A stretch of 49,545 nucleotides of DNA, taken from the IMG/VR virus record IMGVR_UViG_3300018041_000011, positions 1 through 49,545 of that record; one strand, given 5' to 3'. The notes under the pieces are model-generated. The model was not told the DNA's origin and made no database searches. It worked only from the letters and a program-made list of their open reading frames with translations. Both the position numbers and the translations under genes were made by a program. Within the stretch, counting starts at the first letter, position 1; the number at the start of each line of letters is the position of its first letter. Below are positions 1-5,615 of the stretch, one piece after another. The DNA comes from a virus.

Positions 1-1
1 C

Positions 2-268
2 GAACCCCGCATAGTTAAATCATGGTTAGAAAAGCATCAACAAGCTTTTCCGGATAATCTTATAATTAGAATTTCGGCCGTCTATATAGACAAGCCCGCG
101 GATCTACCAAAAAGCTTACAAGGGCATAAAAACATTTTAACAAGTACAGTACACACCATTGCGCCAATTCAAAGTGAATGCCCCTCGCATACGCAAAACG
201 GCGAATGTAGAGACTGCCGGAACTGTTGGAATACAGAAGTTAAAAATGTATCTTATAAGGCGCATTAG
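2..268 (+). CDS. GP88-like phage protein, 3' end only
   Basis: An open frame enters from the left edge and stops at 266-268; the start lies outside the window. The visible 88 residues end in a cysteine-rich tail with the pattern C-x8-C-x2-C-x2-C-W followed by a short SYKAH end. This resembles the C-terminus of phage GP88-type proteins, which carry a metal-binding-like CR-C-CW segment and have no firmly known function. A hairpin terminator follows 14 bases after the stop, so the gene ends a transcription unit. The family call rests on motif memory only; the reading frame itself is secure because it is open to the edge and ends at a terminator. Confidence 0.6.
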   Translation, partial: EPRIVKSWLEKHQQAFPDNLIIRISAVYIDKPADLPKSLQGHKNILTSTVHTIAPIQSECPSHTQNGECRDCRNCWNTEVKNVSYKAH

Positions 269-282
269 AGTTTACCCTCGTA

Positions 283-308
283 CCCCGCAGAAGATCGCGG
301 GGTTTTTT
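283..308 (+). terminator. Rho-independent terminator
   Basis: A perfect 6-bp G+C-only stem, CCCCGC (283-288) with GCGGGG (297-302), has an 8-base loop and runs straight into six T (303-308). It sits just after the GP88-like gene. Confidence 0.9.
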
Positions 309-313
309 ATGGA

Positions 314-332
314 GGGAACAGGTATCAAAGGG
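314..332 (+). repeat. Post-terminator repeat GGAACAGGTATCAAA, copy 1
   Basis: The 15-mer GGAACAGGTATCAAA occurs here directly after the T-tract of a terminator. The same 15-mer occurs exactly after the terminator ending at 634 and inside the polymerase gene at 8945-8959, with a one-mismatch version at 3452-3466. Its role is unknown; it shares the GGAACA core with the repeats of the 683-1152 region. Confidence 0.75.
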
Positions 333-369
333 CGTCGGGAATCCATGTTATCCCTATGCCACCAGGTAT

Positions 370-399
370 TTGACAATAAGTAAAGTTCTAAGTTATATT
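370..399 (+). promoter_or_regulatory. Sigma70-like promoter
   Basis: TTGACA at 370-375, an 18-base spacer and TATATT at 394-399 lie 30 bases upstream of the gene starting at 429. A perfect -35 and a 5/6 -10 make this one of the best promoters in the window. Confidence 0.7.
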
Positions 400-428
400 A
401 ATATTTTCAACACAACAAGGAGAGCAAC

Positions 429-620
429 ATGGCGGATTTAAGCATACACAATGTAACAGAAATAGAGATCAAAGAAATCGATTGCCATAAGCGTTCAGAC
501 ACAGACGATAGGTTTTATGTTCGTCACATTGTGATCAGGGACAGCAATGGTGGAAAGTTCGAGGTCAGCTCGTTCGCGGACGAGAGGCGATCTCTTGATC
601 TAACAGGAGAGGGGGCGTAA
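429..620 (+). CDS. Small conserved-type phage protein, unknown function
   Basis: The protein has 63 residues. ATG 429 follows an AAGGAGAG ribosome site at 417-424. It is predicted all-beta with an alternating pattern (HNVTEIEIKEI, then YVRHIVIRD, then KFEVSSF), a layout common in small phage proteins. It stands alone between its own promoter (370-399) and a terminator whose stem overlaps its stop codon. Such an isolated, separately transcribed gene next to an origin-like region could be an early regulator, but nothing in the sequence proves that. Confidence 0.75.
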   Translation: MADLSIHNVTEIEIKEIDCHKRSDTDDRFYVRHIVIRDSNGGKFEVSSFADERRSLDLTGEGA

Positions 621-634
621 GCCTCCTTTTTTTT
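607..634 (+). terminator. Rho-independent terminator overlapping a stop codon
   Basis: GGGGGC (611-616) pairs with GCCTCC (621-626) around a GTAA loop that contains the stop codon of the upstream gene. A/G to T pairs extend the stem, and a tract of eight T follows (627-634). One G-T wobble is present in the core. Confidence 0.8.
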
Positions 635-638
635 ATTA

Positions 639-660
639 GGGGGGAACAGGTATCAAAGGC
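639..660 (+). repeat. Post-terminator repeat GGAACAGGTATCAAA, copy 2
   Basis: The exact 15-mer is flanked by the same G-run on the left and GG on the right as copy 1. It again follows a terminator T-tract within a few bases, so the larger repeated unit is T-tract, short G-rich link, repeat. Confidence 0.75.
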
Positions 661-682
661 AAGCGACTTTCGGCTCAAATGC

Positions 683-775
683 TGTTCCAACGCTGTTCCA
701 ATTCTTGTTCCAATTTCTGTTCCAATTTTGGAATACTTAAGTGCTTGATTCTTAAGGTTTGTTCCAATGTTCCAA
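683..775 (+). repeat. Six direct TGTTCCAA iteron-like sites
   Basis: TGTTCCAA starts at 683, 694, 706, 718, 760 and 768. The first four are spaced 11-12 bases, about one helical turn, which suggests a protein binding the same face of DNA cooperatively. Confidence 0.8.
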
Positions 776-888
776 TGTTTTTACATAGGGGGGCAAGATT
801 TTAGAACATTTGAAAACGAAAGAGAGCGTGAGTCCCTTTTTCGCAATGTAAGCAATAGATTGAAATAGTAGCGTCCTATTTGAAACCA

Positions 889-904
889 TTGGAACATTGG
901 AACA
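889..904 (-). repeat. Two inverted-orientation TTGGAACA sites
   Basis: TTGGAACA at 889-896 and 897-904 is the reverse complement of the head-to-tail pair at 760-775. With the neighbouring bases, the two pairs form a long-distance inverted repeat flanking the 776-888 spacer. Confidence 0.75.
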
Positions 905-970
905 GCTTAATATATAAGCAATAGTATAAATAATAATAAATAATATAATAATAACTAAAAACAATAACTT
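905..970. other. A+T-rich tract, possible DNA unwinding element
   Basis: Nearly pure A/T with repeated TAATAAT and TAAAT steps, lying between the TTGGAACA pair and the DnaA boxes. This is the position expected for a duplex-unwinding element. Confidence 0.5.
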
Positions 971-990
971 AGGGCTTTTTCGACCAAAAG

Positions 991-1011
991 TTATCCACAC
1001 AGTTATCCACA
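991..1011 (+). promoter_or_regulatory. Two perfect DnaA boxes in tandem
   Basis: TTATCCACA at 991-999 and again at 1003-1011, in the same orientation and 12 bases apart. Both match the high-affinity consensus for host DnaA exactly. Confidence 0.75.
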
Positions 1012-1016
1012 GATTC

Positions 1017-1039
1017 TGTTCCATAAGTAAAGTGGAACA
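1017..1039 (-). repeat. 23-bp palindromic element, inverted copy
   Basis: TGTTCC-N11-GGAACA. Read on the minus strand, this differs by one base from the two copies at 1097-1119 and 1130-1152, so the 11-base centre is conserved too. Confidence 0.8.
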
Positions 1040-1049
1040 GGAACACGAA

Positions 1050-1069
1050 TTGGAACAGAAATTGGAACA
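1050..1069 (-). repeat. Two TTGGAACA sites
   Basis: TTGGAACA at 1050-1057 and 1062-1069, 12 bases apart. This is the same spacing as the upstream direct series but in opposite orientation. Confidence 0.7.
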
Positions 1070-1096
1070 ACTTGACATACTTAACTTGACATACCT

Positions 1097-1152
1097 TGTT
1101 CCAGTTTACTTATGGAACATGACATATCTTGTTCCAGTTTACTTATGGAACA
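1097..1152 (+). repeat. Two direct copies of the 23-bp palindromic element
   Basis: Identical TGTTCC-N11-GGAACA elements occupy 1097-1119 and 1130-1152, 33 bases apart. Each is preceded by a TGACATA(C/T)C sequence; TTGACA hexamers also occur at 1072 and 1086. The position just upstream of the early promoter suggests operator sites. Confidence 0.8.
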
Positions 1153-1169
1153 GGGTATTAAAGTTTTAC

Positions 1170-1198
1170 TTGACTTATTGTAAGAATGAGAGTATTGT
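1170..1198 (+). promoter_or_regulatory. Sigma70-like promoter of the early gene cluster
   Basis: TTGACT (1170-1175), a 17-base spacer and TATTGT (1193-1198) lie 29 bases before the first gene of the cluster and 17 bases after the last palindromic element. A protein bound at 1130-1152 would be well placed to control it. Confidence 0.65.
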
Positions 1199-1227
1199 AA
1201 AAAGACTAACTAAACGAGGAGTTAATT

Positions 1228-1461
1228 ATGGCATTAGAAAACTTAAGACAACCTGATGGATTCATTTCATTAACTGACATTTTTTTGGAAAGAATCCGAA
1301 TCAATAAACTGCTTGACCAAATCGAACATCTCGATATGCGAGACGAGTATGACGCGACAAAATATAGTGGTCTTGACTTTGATGGGTGCGTGGACGCCCT
1401 CGAGGAACTTGACAATACCATCTACACTACTCGAGAGGTAGAGCGAGAGGAGAATGCATAA
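1228..1461 (+). CDS. Small acidic early protein, unknown
   Basis: 77 residues; ATG 1228 follows GAGGAG at 1215-1220. Not recognised. The middle reads as amphipathic helix (residues 18-40, LERIRIN...LLDQIEHL) and the C-terminus is rich in Glu/Asp. It is the first gene behind the promoter at 1170-1198. Its stop overlaps the next start by one base, so the two are translationally coupled. Confidence 0.75.
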   Translation: MALENLRQPDGFISLTDIFLERIRINKLLDQIEHLDMRDEYDATKYSGLDFDGCVDALEELDNTIYTTREVEREENA

Positions 1462-1928
1462 TGAGCCAACAAAGAGAAACACAAATCAGACCATACAAAT
1501 GGTCATGTTGGGACTTTGAAATATATAGTCGGAATAAAGAGGGCAAGACTGAATACGCGTTTATTACGACCGAACACAAGTGGGTGGACATAGATATTAA
1601 TGGCGATTATGCCTTAATTCCTATCGAACAACATGAACTACTCGCACCTCTGTTCAAAGGAATGACCAATGACACCGATATGTATTTTGTGATTGACGGA
1701 TTGTGTGAAATTGCTATGGCAGATGGGGGTTATGTTGATATGGAGTTTTCTGAGCCACATTTAAAGACCGAGTATGACAAGGTAAAAGAACAAATGCCGA
1801 ACAATGACTATACTGACATGGAAAGGCTAGAGAAAATGGGATTCAAAGATTATGAGGACAAGATGAACATATCGCATGACTATGTTAGAACAGTAGTTAA
1901 ATTTAATGAATGTCAACGAAAGACTTAA
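1461..1928 (+). CDS. Acidic early protein, unknown
   Basis: 155 residues. The start shares a base with the preceding stop (TAATG), with AGGAG about 12 bases upstream. Not recognised. Aromatic-rich N-terminal half (PYKWSCWDFEIYSR) and an acidic C-terminal half with DYTDMERLEKMGFKDYED. The next gene's ribosome site lies in its last codons. Confidence 0.75.
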   Translation: MSQQRETQIRPYKWSCWDFEIYSRNKEGKTEYAFITTEHKWVDIDINGDYALIPIEQHELLAPLFKGMTNDTDMYFVIDGLCEIAMADGGYVDMEFSEPHLKTEYDKVKEQMPNNDYTDMERLEKMGFKDYEDKMNISHDYVRTVVKFNECQRKT

Positions 1929-1941
1929 GGAGATGAGAAAC

Positions 1942-2229
1942 ATGAAGAACTTAGAACTATCAACCATAGCAACATTTGATGACTATGAACAAGAATGGTT
2001 TGTTATAGAAGCCATACCTGAAACGGCTATGGCAACCGAGAATAAACTGCTTGACTTTGTGAAAGGGCAACTCATTAGTCCAACCGAGTCATTACGGAAA
2101 CTCTCACTTTGTTGGGACTATAAAAACGAGAAGACTTACAACGCACAGAAAAGTAAGTTTCCTGTGATACAACAAGTGGTCGGCCGAAACGGAAAATATT
2201 TTTTTAATAAAGGAGAACTAGATGTTTAA
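1942..2229 (+). CDS. Small early protein, unknown
   Basis: 95 residues. An upstream in-frame ATG at 1906 lies inside the previous gene. ATG 1942 is preferred because AAGGAG (1927-1932) sits nine bases before it. No family recognised; predicted mixed alpha/beta with a conserved-looking VVGRNGKYFFNKGEL end. Its last codons hold the ribosome site and start of the next gene. Confidence 0.7.
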   Translation: MKNLELSTIATFDDYEQEWFVIEAIPETAMATENKLLDFVKGQLISPTESLRKLSLCWDYKNEKTYNAQKSKFPVIQQVVGRNGKYFFNKGELDV

Positions 2230-2377
2230 TGAATTTGCAGAAAGATGGGACGAAGAACAGGAATACCAAGCACGAGAAAGACTAGAGCGTAAGTTTGGGA
2301 TGGAAGAAGAATTACTCAGACTTTATGAACTAGGCGACTCGGATGACTATGACTACATAGAGGACATTTATAAATGA
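2222..2377 (+). CDS. Tiny acidic protein, 51 aa
   Basis: ATG 2222 overlaps the previous stop by eight bases and follows AAAGGAGAA at 2209-2217. The 51 residues are dominated by Glu, Asp, Tyr and Arg (FAERWDEEQEYQARERLERKF then an acidic DDYDYIEDIYK tail). Mostly helical, no family. The stop overlaps the next start as ATGA. Confidence 0.65.
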   Translation: MFNEFAERWDEEQEYQARERLERKFGMEEELLRLYELGDSDDYDYIEDIYK

Positions 2378-2592
2378 CTAAATCAGAGAGAGCAAAGATT
2401 AAACTATTAATCTACGAGATAGGTTATGACAGAGGGTTCAACGGCTATCCGTATGAACTAGAGATTTTACAAGAGTGGTCTGAGTTTGATTACGATTACT
2501 CTTGTGGATATGAGAGGGGCGTTGCAGACTATTGTAGGCAACACCACAAAGACGAGCATGAACAATATTTACAAGGAGAACAACATGCCTAA
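2374..2592 (+). CDS. Small acidic protein, unknown
   Basis: 72 residues, ATGA-coupled to the gene before it. The sequence has repeated Y/F-D-Y and GY.RG motifs (GYDRGFNGYPYE, CGYERGVADYC), suggesting a compact helical protein with an internal duplication. The AAGGAG for the next gene lies in its final codons. Confidence 0.7.
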   Translation: MTKSERAKIKLLIYEIGYDRGFNGYPYELEILQEWSEFDYDYSCGYERGVADYCRQHHKDEHEQYLQGEQHA

Positions 2593-3193
2593 TTGGTGCA
2601 ACAATTCTATAAGTATTAAAACAAACAGCAAACTGTTATATAGAAAGATTAAGACACACCTAGAAACAGAAGCCAAAAAAGACGACAAAGGTCACTATAC
2701 TAACGTGGGGCTTTTCGGACTGCTGTATCCTGAGCCTGACTACGAGAAGATAGACGTTCTTAATTGGAAAGGTGAGAAAGAGGACAAAGGTAGAGCGTGG
2801 TGGTATTGGCGCGTAGAAAATTGGGGAACGAAGTGGGACGTTTGGAGTGACGACATACAAGGGGACTTAACGTGTGAAGCCAATGATAAGTACAGAGAGT
2901 ATGAGATTGAGTTTGACTTTGATACAGCGTGGTCACCACCAATCGAATGGTTACGCTACTGTGAAGAGAAATATAAACGGCAAGAACTCTCATTCCACAT
3001 GACATACTTCGAGGGAGGAATGGGGTTCGGAGGAGTATACGATACCTTTGATGGTGACTCATACTTTGAACATGAGGAAATCAGAGAGGGGGTTTTAAAC
3101 GGCACAGAAGATAGCGCGCTAAATGAGATGATTGATACCCACTATCTAACGCCTGAAGATTACGAAGAAGAAGAAGAGGAGGACGTAGCATGA
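2585..3193 (+). CDS. Api92-like / DUF1281-type protein
   Basis: 202 residues. An in-frame start 99 bases earlier exists, but ATG 2585 follows AAGGAG at a good distance and gives the diagnostic N-terminus MPNWCNN. The MPNWC(x)N start, the WGTKWD(V)W centre and the aromatic FDTAWSPPIEW block match the Api92-like proteins with a ferredoxin-like fold, found in many phages and plasmids (for example YubB). Function is unknown; some members are found with DNA-transfer or defence genes. Strongly acidic C-terminus (EDYEEEEEEDVA). Overlaps the next gene as ATGA. Confidence 0.85.
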   Translation: MPNWCNNSISIKTNSKLLYRKIKTHLETEAKKDDKGHYTNVGLFGLLYPEPDYEKIDVLNWKGEKEDKGRAWWYWRVENWGTKWDVWSDDIQGDLTCEANDKYREYEIEFDFDTAWSPPIEWLRYCEEKYKRQELSFHMTYFEGGMGFGGVYDTFDGDSYFEHEEIREGVLNGTEDSALNEMIDTHYLTPEDYEEEEEEDVA

Positions 3194-3453
3194 GTGAGAT
3201 GAGTGAGGCAGAAATAACAGAGTATTGGGATGGCAAGGTAAGGGACTTTCTCGTAGGTAAGCGCATTAAGGATGCAAGGTATCAAACTGCTGATGAGGCG
3301 CGAGACATGGGGTGGTTTGAGAGAGGGATTGTTGTGTGGTTCGAGGACGGCTCTGACTTTATTGTCCAACGAGATGACGAGGGCAATGGGGCAGGGGCGT
3401 TGAACATAATGGACGCAAAGGGCAAGGAGGACATCCTACCCACGCTCAGGTAA
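3190..3453 (+). CDS. Small early protein, unknown
   Basis: 87 residues, coupled by ATGA to the Api92-like gene. The stretch GIVVWFEDGSDFIVQRDDEGNGAGALNI looks like a small beta-barrel with an FEDG-type turn, similar in style to many phage proteins of unknown role. The stop is followed at once by a variant of the GGAACAGGTATCAAA repeat, which supplies the AAAGGA ribosome site for the next gene. Confidence 0.7.
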   Translation: MSEMSEAEITEYWDGKVRDFLVGKRIKDARYQTADEARDMGWFERGIVVWFEDGSDFIVQRDDEGNGAGALNIMDAKGKEDILPTLR

Positions 3454-3466
3454 CAGGTCTCAAAGG
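3452..3466 (+). repeat. Variant copy of the GGAACAGGTATCAAA repeat
   Basis: AACAGGTCTCAAAGG matches 14 of 15 bases of copies 1 and 2 (AACAGGTATCAAAGG). Here it fills the gap between two early genes rather than following a terminator. Confidence 0.6.
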
Positions 3467-3474
3467 ATAATGAC

Positions 3475-3642
3475 ATGACCAACAAAATAAAAGCAAAGAA
3501 GTTTTTAATTATAGTAACGGACAGCGCTGATCTTAGCGTCGAGCCTTTCGACCAAATCGTTGAGGCACTCAATGACGCCGAGATTATCGCTGATGTTTAT
3601 GAACTAGAAGAGGATGAAATATTTACAGGGAGAGCAAATTGA
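3475..3642 (+). CDS. Tiny acidic protein, 55 aa
   Basis: ATG 3475 follows AAAGGA at 3462-3467. A hydrophobic beta strand (KKFLIIVTDS) comes first, then an acidic helix (FDQIVEALNDAEIIADVYELEEDE). No family. It overlaps the next gene's TTG start by four bases. Confidence 0.65.
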   Translation: MTNKIKAKKFLIIVTDSADLSVEPFDQIVEALNDAEIIADVYELEEDEIFTGRAN

Positions 3643-3842
3643 AAGAAGAATTTGATTTTGAAAGAGAATGTGTATGGTTTGGAGACAGGGATTTTACCTT
3701 GTCTGATGATGGAGGATGGTTAAGGTGGATTCCACATTGTGCATATACATTAGAGGAACAACAACAACTAGAGGATGAATTGCATGAGATATATAAACAT
3801 AACGAAGAGACAGGCGTTCCCTATCCTATTGAATGGAAATGA
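3639..3842 (+). CDS. Small acidic protein, unknown, TTG start
   Basis: 67 residues from TTG 3639, chosen because GGGAGAG lies eight bases upstream and no ATG occurs before residue 60. Contains ECVWFGDRDF and DDGGWLRWIPHC and an acidic helical end. TTG starts recur in this cluster (see 5226). Confidence 0.6.
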   Translation: MKEEFDFERECVWFGDRDFTLSDDGGWLRWIPHCAYTLEEQQQLEDELHEIYKHNEETGVPYPIEWK

Positions 3843-3856
3843 GGGGAGAAATAAAT

Positions 3857-4069
3857 ATGCCTAAATTTAACATTATAACTAATAAAATTTATTTCCAAAC
3901 TGTTGAGTATGAAACTACAGCAAAGAATGCAGACGAAGCATTTAAAAACTATACAGATTTTCATGATCTGGATTTAGATTTAAGCGATTTTAAAAATCTA
4001 AACGAGGTTAAGGAATCTAGTTTGGAACTTTTAGAAGAACAATATTTAGAGACGGAAGAAATCAAATAA
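3857..4069 (+). CDS. Small acidic protein of a three-member local family
   Basis: 70 residues. ATG 3857 is chosen over the in-frame ATG at 3833, which lies inside the previous gene, because GAGGGGAGA precedes it. The N-terminal layout, two beta strands (FNIITNKIYFQTVEYETTA) followed by KNADEAFKNY, parallels the proteins at 4521-4724 (EADNAQEAHEKY) and 5069-5224 (HDRDDAIDRV). These may be diverged copies of one small fold. Function unknown. Confidence 0.7.
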   Translation: MPKFNIITNKIYFQTVEYETTAKNADEAFKNYTDFHDLDLDLSDFKNLNEVKESSLELLEEQYLETEEIK

Positions 4070-4084
4070 TAAGGAGAAATAAAA

Positions 4085-4357
4085 ATGACTTATTTACAGT
4101 CTAAAGATAAATATAAATTTGCAGAATGGGCTACCAAAAGAAAGGCAGAAGCAATATTTGGTGATGACCATGAAATAGTAAGATTTAAAGTAGATGAGGC
4201 AATTGCTTATGATGAAGAAAATAATATTGAAGAAATCACAATAGATATGACCATTGTACAGCATGGTTATGATGAAATAGGGGCATTTACATTTTCACGT
4301 TCAATGTCACCACCATTTAATGATGATGATTTTAAACAATTTTATAAGGAGAAATAA
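4085..4357 (+). CDS. Small acidic protein, unknown
   Basis: 90 residues, ATG 4085 after AAGGAGAAA. N-terminal helix (KYKFAEWATKRKAEAIF), then beta strands with EEITIDMTIVQHG and a SRSMSPPF turn. No family recognised. Its end provides AAGGAGAAA for the next gene. Confidence 0.7.
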   Translation: MTYLQSKDKYKFAEWATKRKAEAIFGDDHEIVRFKVDEAIAYDEENNIEEITIDMTIVQHGYDEIGAFTFSRSMSPPFNDDDFKQFYKEK

Positions 4358-4359
4358 AG

Positions 4360-4524
4360 ATGGATTATGATTATGACCTTGAAATACAATTGCCGATTGT
4401 TCTTAGACATGAAGACGCAGTTATTAGTTTTACGTTAGGTAGTGACGTTATTTCAGACGAAACTTTAAGTATGATTTTTGAAGACATTGACAAAGAACTA
4501 GAGAGAAAGGGGTATGGGGAATGA
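4360..4524 (+). CDS. Tiny acidic protein, 54 aa
   Basis: ATG 4360 lies nine bases after AAGGAG (4346-4351) and only three bases after the previous stop. Starts MDYDYDLEIQLP; all-beta then an acidic helix ending KELERKGYGE. No family. ATGA-type overlap with the next gene. Confidence 0.65.
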   Translation: MDYDYDLEIQLPIVLRHEDAVISFTLGSDVISDETLSMIFEDIDKELERKGYGE

Positions 4525-4724
4525 GTGAATTCAAAGTAAGAATTAAGATTACATCATATTATGATGAAGTGATTGAGGCAGACAATGCCCAAGAGGCTCA
4601 TGAGAAATACAAAGACATGTGGTACAACGAAGAGACAAACCCGACGGAAGATTACTACGCTTACTCGTGGGATATAGTAAGCGTCCACAAAAAAAGAAAA
4701 GTTTTAAATAGAGAGGAGGGATAG
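4521..4724 (+). CDS. Small protein of the local three-member family
   Basis: 67 residues, ATGA-coupled. FKVRIKITSYYDEVIEADNAQEAHEKYKD shares the strand-strand-(A/E)A.NA.EA helix pattern with 3857-4069 and 5069-5224. It ends in a basic KKRKVLN patch, unlike its acidic neighbours. Function unknown. Confidence 0.7.
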   Translation: MSEFKVRIKITSYYDEVIEADNAQEAHEKYKDMWYNEETNPTEDYYAYSWDIVSVHKKRKVLNREEG

Positions 4725-4727
4725 ATA

Positions 4728-4907
4728 ATGATGGATAAATTTGACTTTTTAAGTGAAGTATTTACAGATTATTGCTCTAAACACGCCTTACCATTAATGA
4801 GTGCAGACGATTTATTAGCGTCAGGTCATGCCTTAACAGATGAACAAAAAGAATGGCTTAACAAATTCATTGAGGTTTGGGAAAAACTAACAGCGTACGA
4901 TTTTTAA
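4728..4907 (+). CDS. Tiny acidic protein, 59 aa
   Basis: Two adjacent in-frame ATGs (4728, 4731) follow GAGGAGGG at 4712-4720; either could be used. Helical, with the pattern FLSEVFTDYCSKHALPLMSADDLLASG and a C-terminal KEWLNKFIEVWEKL helix. Not recognised. Confidence 0.65.
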   Translation: MMDKFDFLSEVFTDYCSKHALPLMSADDLLASGHALTDEQKEWLNKFIEVWEKLTAYDF

Positions 4908-4923
4908 ATAAAGGAGAGTAGAG

Positions 4924-5076
4924 ATGAGTGACACTAATCTATTGTGTGCAAAATGTGGGAGTCATGTATCTCAACAAGAGGGACTTATTTCAGACGGATA
5001 CTTCGCTTATTGTGAGGAATGTGATGAAGACTTGTATTCAATTGAAACATATAAAGAAAGGAAAACAGATGAGTAA
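4924..5076 (+). CDS. Tiny zinc-ribbon-like protein, 50 aa
   Basis: ATG 4924 after AAAGGAGAG. Four cysteines at 8, 11, 30 and 33 form CxxC-x18-CxxC, a probable zinc ribbon; the rest is acidic. Such minimal ribbons are common in phage early regions as nucleic-acid or protein binding modules. Its stop overlaps the next start. Confidence 0.7.
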   Translation: MSDTNLLCAKCGSHVSQQEGLISDGYFAYCEECDEDLYSIETYKERKTDE

Positions 5077-5224
5077 AATGAAAGAGTTTATTGTTTACGT
5101 TAAACAAGAGTATGAACCTTTAGTCGTTATGGCACATGATCGTGATGACGCGATTGACCGAGTGCAAAACCATATGACATGGGGCGAACCGATTGACGTT
5201 GAAATTACAGCAGAGGAGAATTAA
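5069..5224 (+). CDS. Tiny protein of the local three-member family, 51 aa
   Basis: An upstream open frame exists but is a shadow of the zinc-ribbon gene. ATG 5069 follows AAAGGAAAA. MKEFIVYVKQEYEPLVVMAHDRDDAIDRVQNH has the two-strand plus DEA-type helix layout of 3857-4069 and 4521-4724. Ends in acidic TAEEN. Confidence 0.65.
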   Translation: MSKMKEFIVYVKQEYEPLVVMAHDRDDAIDRVQNHMTWGEPIDVEITAEEN

Positions 5225-5225
5225 A

Positions 5226-5408
5226 TTGAAAACGCCTGAAAAACCTTTTGACTTTGGAATCTATAATCTAAATCTATATGGCTTAGATGAAGAGGGTAAT
5301 GAGATTTTAAATGATGATGGCACAGTTAAGCTTTTTAAGGTGTCGCACCATTTAGATTTAAGTGACTTTGTTGAGGGAATACCTCACGACATGATAGAGG
5401 AGAATTAA
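5226..5408 (+). CDS. Small acidic protein, unknown, TTG start
   Basis: 60 residues from TTG 5226, preferred because AGAGGAG (5213-5219) is well spaced. Contains YGLDEEGNEILNDDGTVKLF, a beta-hairpin-like stretch with two D/E-G turns, then an acidic tail. Not recognised. The next gene begins on the base after its stop. Confidence 0.6.
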   Translation: MKTPEKPFDFGIYNLNLYGLDEEGNEILNDDGTVKLFKVSHHLDLSDFVEGIPHDMIEEN

Positions 5409-5615
5409 ATGGGACGCAAACACATTGATAGATACGAGACAGTTATTAAAGCTGTATGGGTAGACTATGATGACCACGCTTTTCATGAGGAAGAAGAATT
5501 AGATATTAGTCATTTATATATCAAAGACATTGAACACTTCCTTGATGGGGCAGAGGCAGAACGTAACGAAGAAGAGGAGTGGGAACGTCAATTAGAGGAG
5601 GAAAAACATGAGTAG
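5409..5615 (+). CDS. Very acidic small protein, unknown
   Basis: 68 residues. ATG 5409 is immediately after the previous stop, with AGAGGAG upstream. Beta strand YETVIKAVWVDYDD, then a long acidic helix (AEAERNEEEEWERQLEEEKHE). Charge this dense over so short a protein is typical of DNA-mimic or protein-displacing phage proteins, but this is only a resemblance. Confidence 0.65.
   Translation: MGRKHIDRYETVIKAVWVDYDDHAFHEEEELDISHLYIKDIEHFLDGAEAERNEEEEWERQLEEEKHE

Larger units (their letters stand above)
683..1152. other. Origin-like region: iterons, A+T-rich tract, DnaA boxes, palindromes
   Basis: About 470 bp without a credible gene. In order it contains six direct TGTTCCAA sites (683-775), a spacer (776-888), two TTGGAACA sites (889-904), a strongly A+T-rich tract (905-970) and two perfect DnaA boxes TTATCCACA (991-999, 1003-1011). 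These are followed by a 23-bp palindrome (1017-1039), two more TTGGAACA sites (1050-1069) and two direct copies of the palindrome (1097-1119, 1130-1152). Iterons plus an A+T-rich tract plus DnaA boxes is the arrangement of iteron plasmid and P1-type origins. No Rep gene of a known family is adjacent, so origin function is inferred. A multi-operator control region is the main alternative. Confidence 0.6.

Noticed and set aside
159-383. Plus-strand frame of 74 residues near the left edge
   Set aside because: It overlaps the GP88-like end and continues through a perfect terminator hairpin.
683-775. CRISPR-like short repeats
   Set aside because: The repeats are only 8 bases with 0-34 base gaps, and there are no unique spacers of uniform size or cas genes.
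752-1078. Minus-strand frame of 108 residues across the repeats
   Set aside because: It runs through the TGTTCC repeats, A+T-rich tract and DnaA boxes, has Ser/Cys-rich artefactual composition and no ribosome site.
1032-1256. Plus-strand frame of 74 residues
   Set aside because: Its sequence is a direct read of the 23-bp repeats (duplicated TYLVPVYLWN) and it runs across the early promoter into the first early gene.
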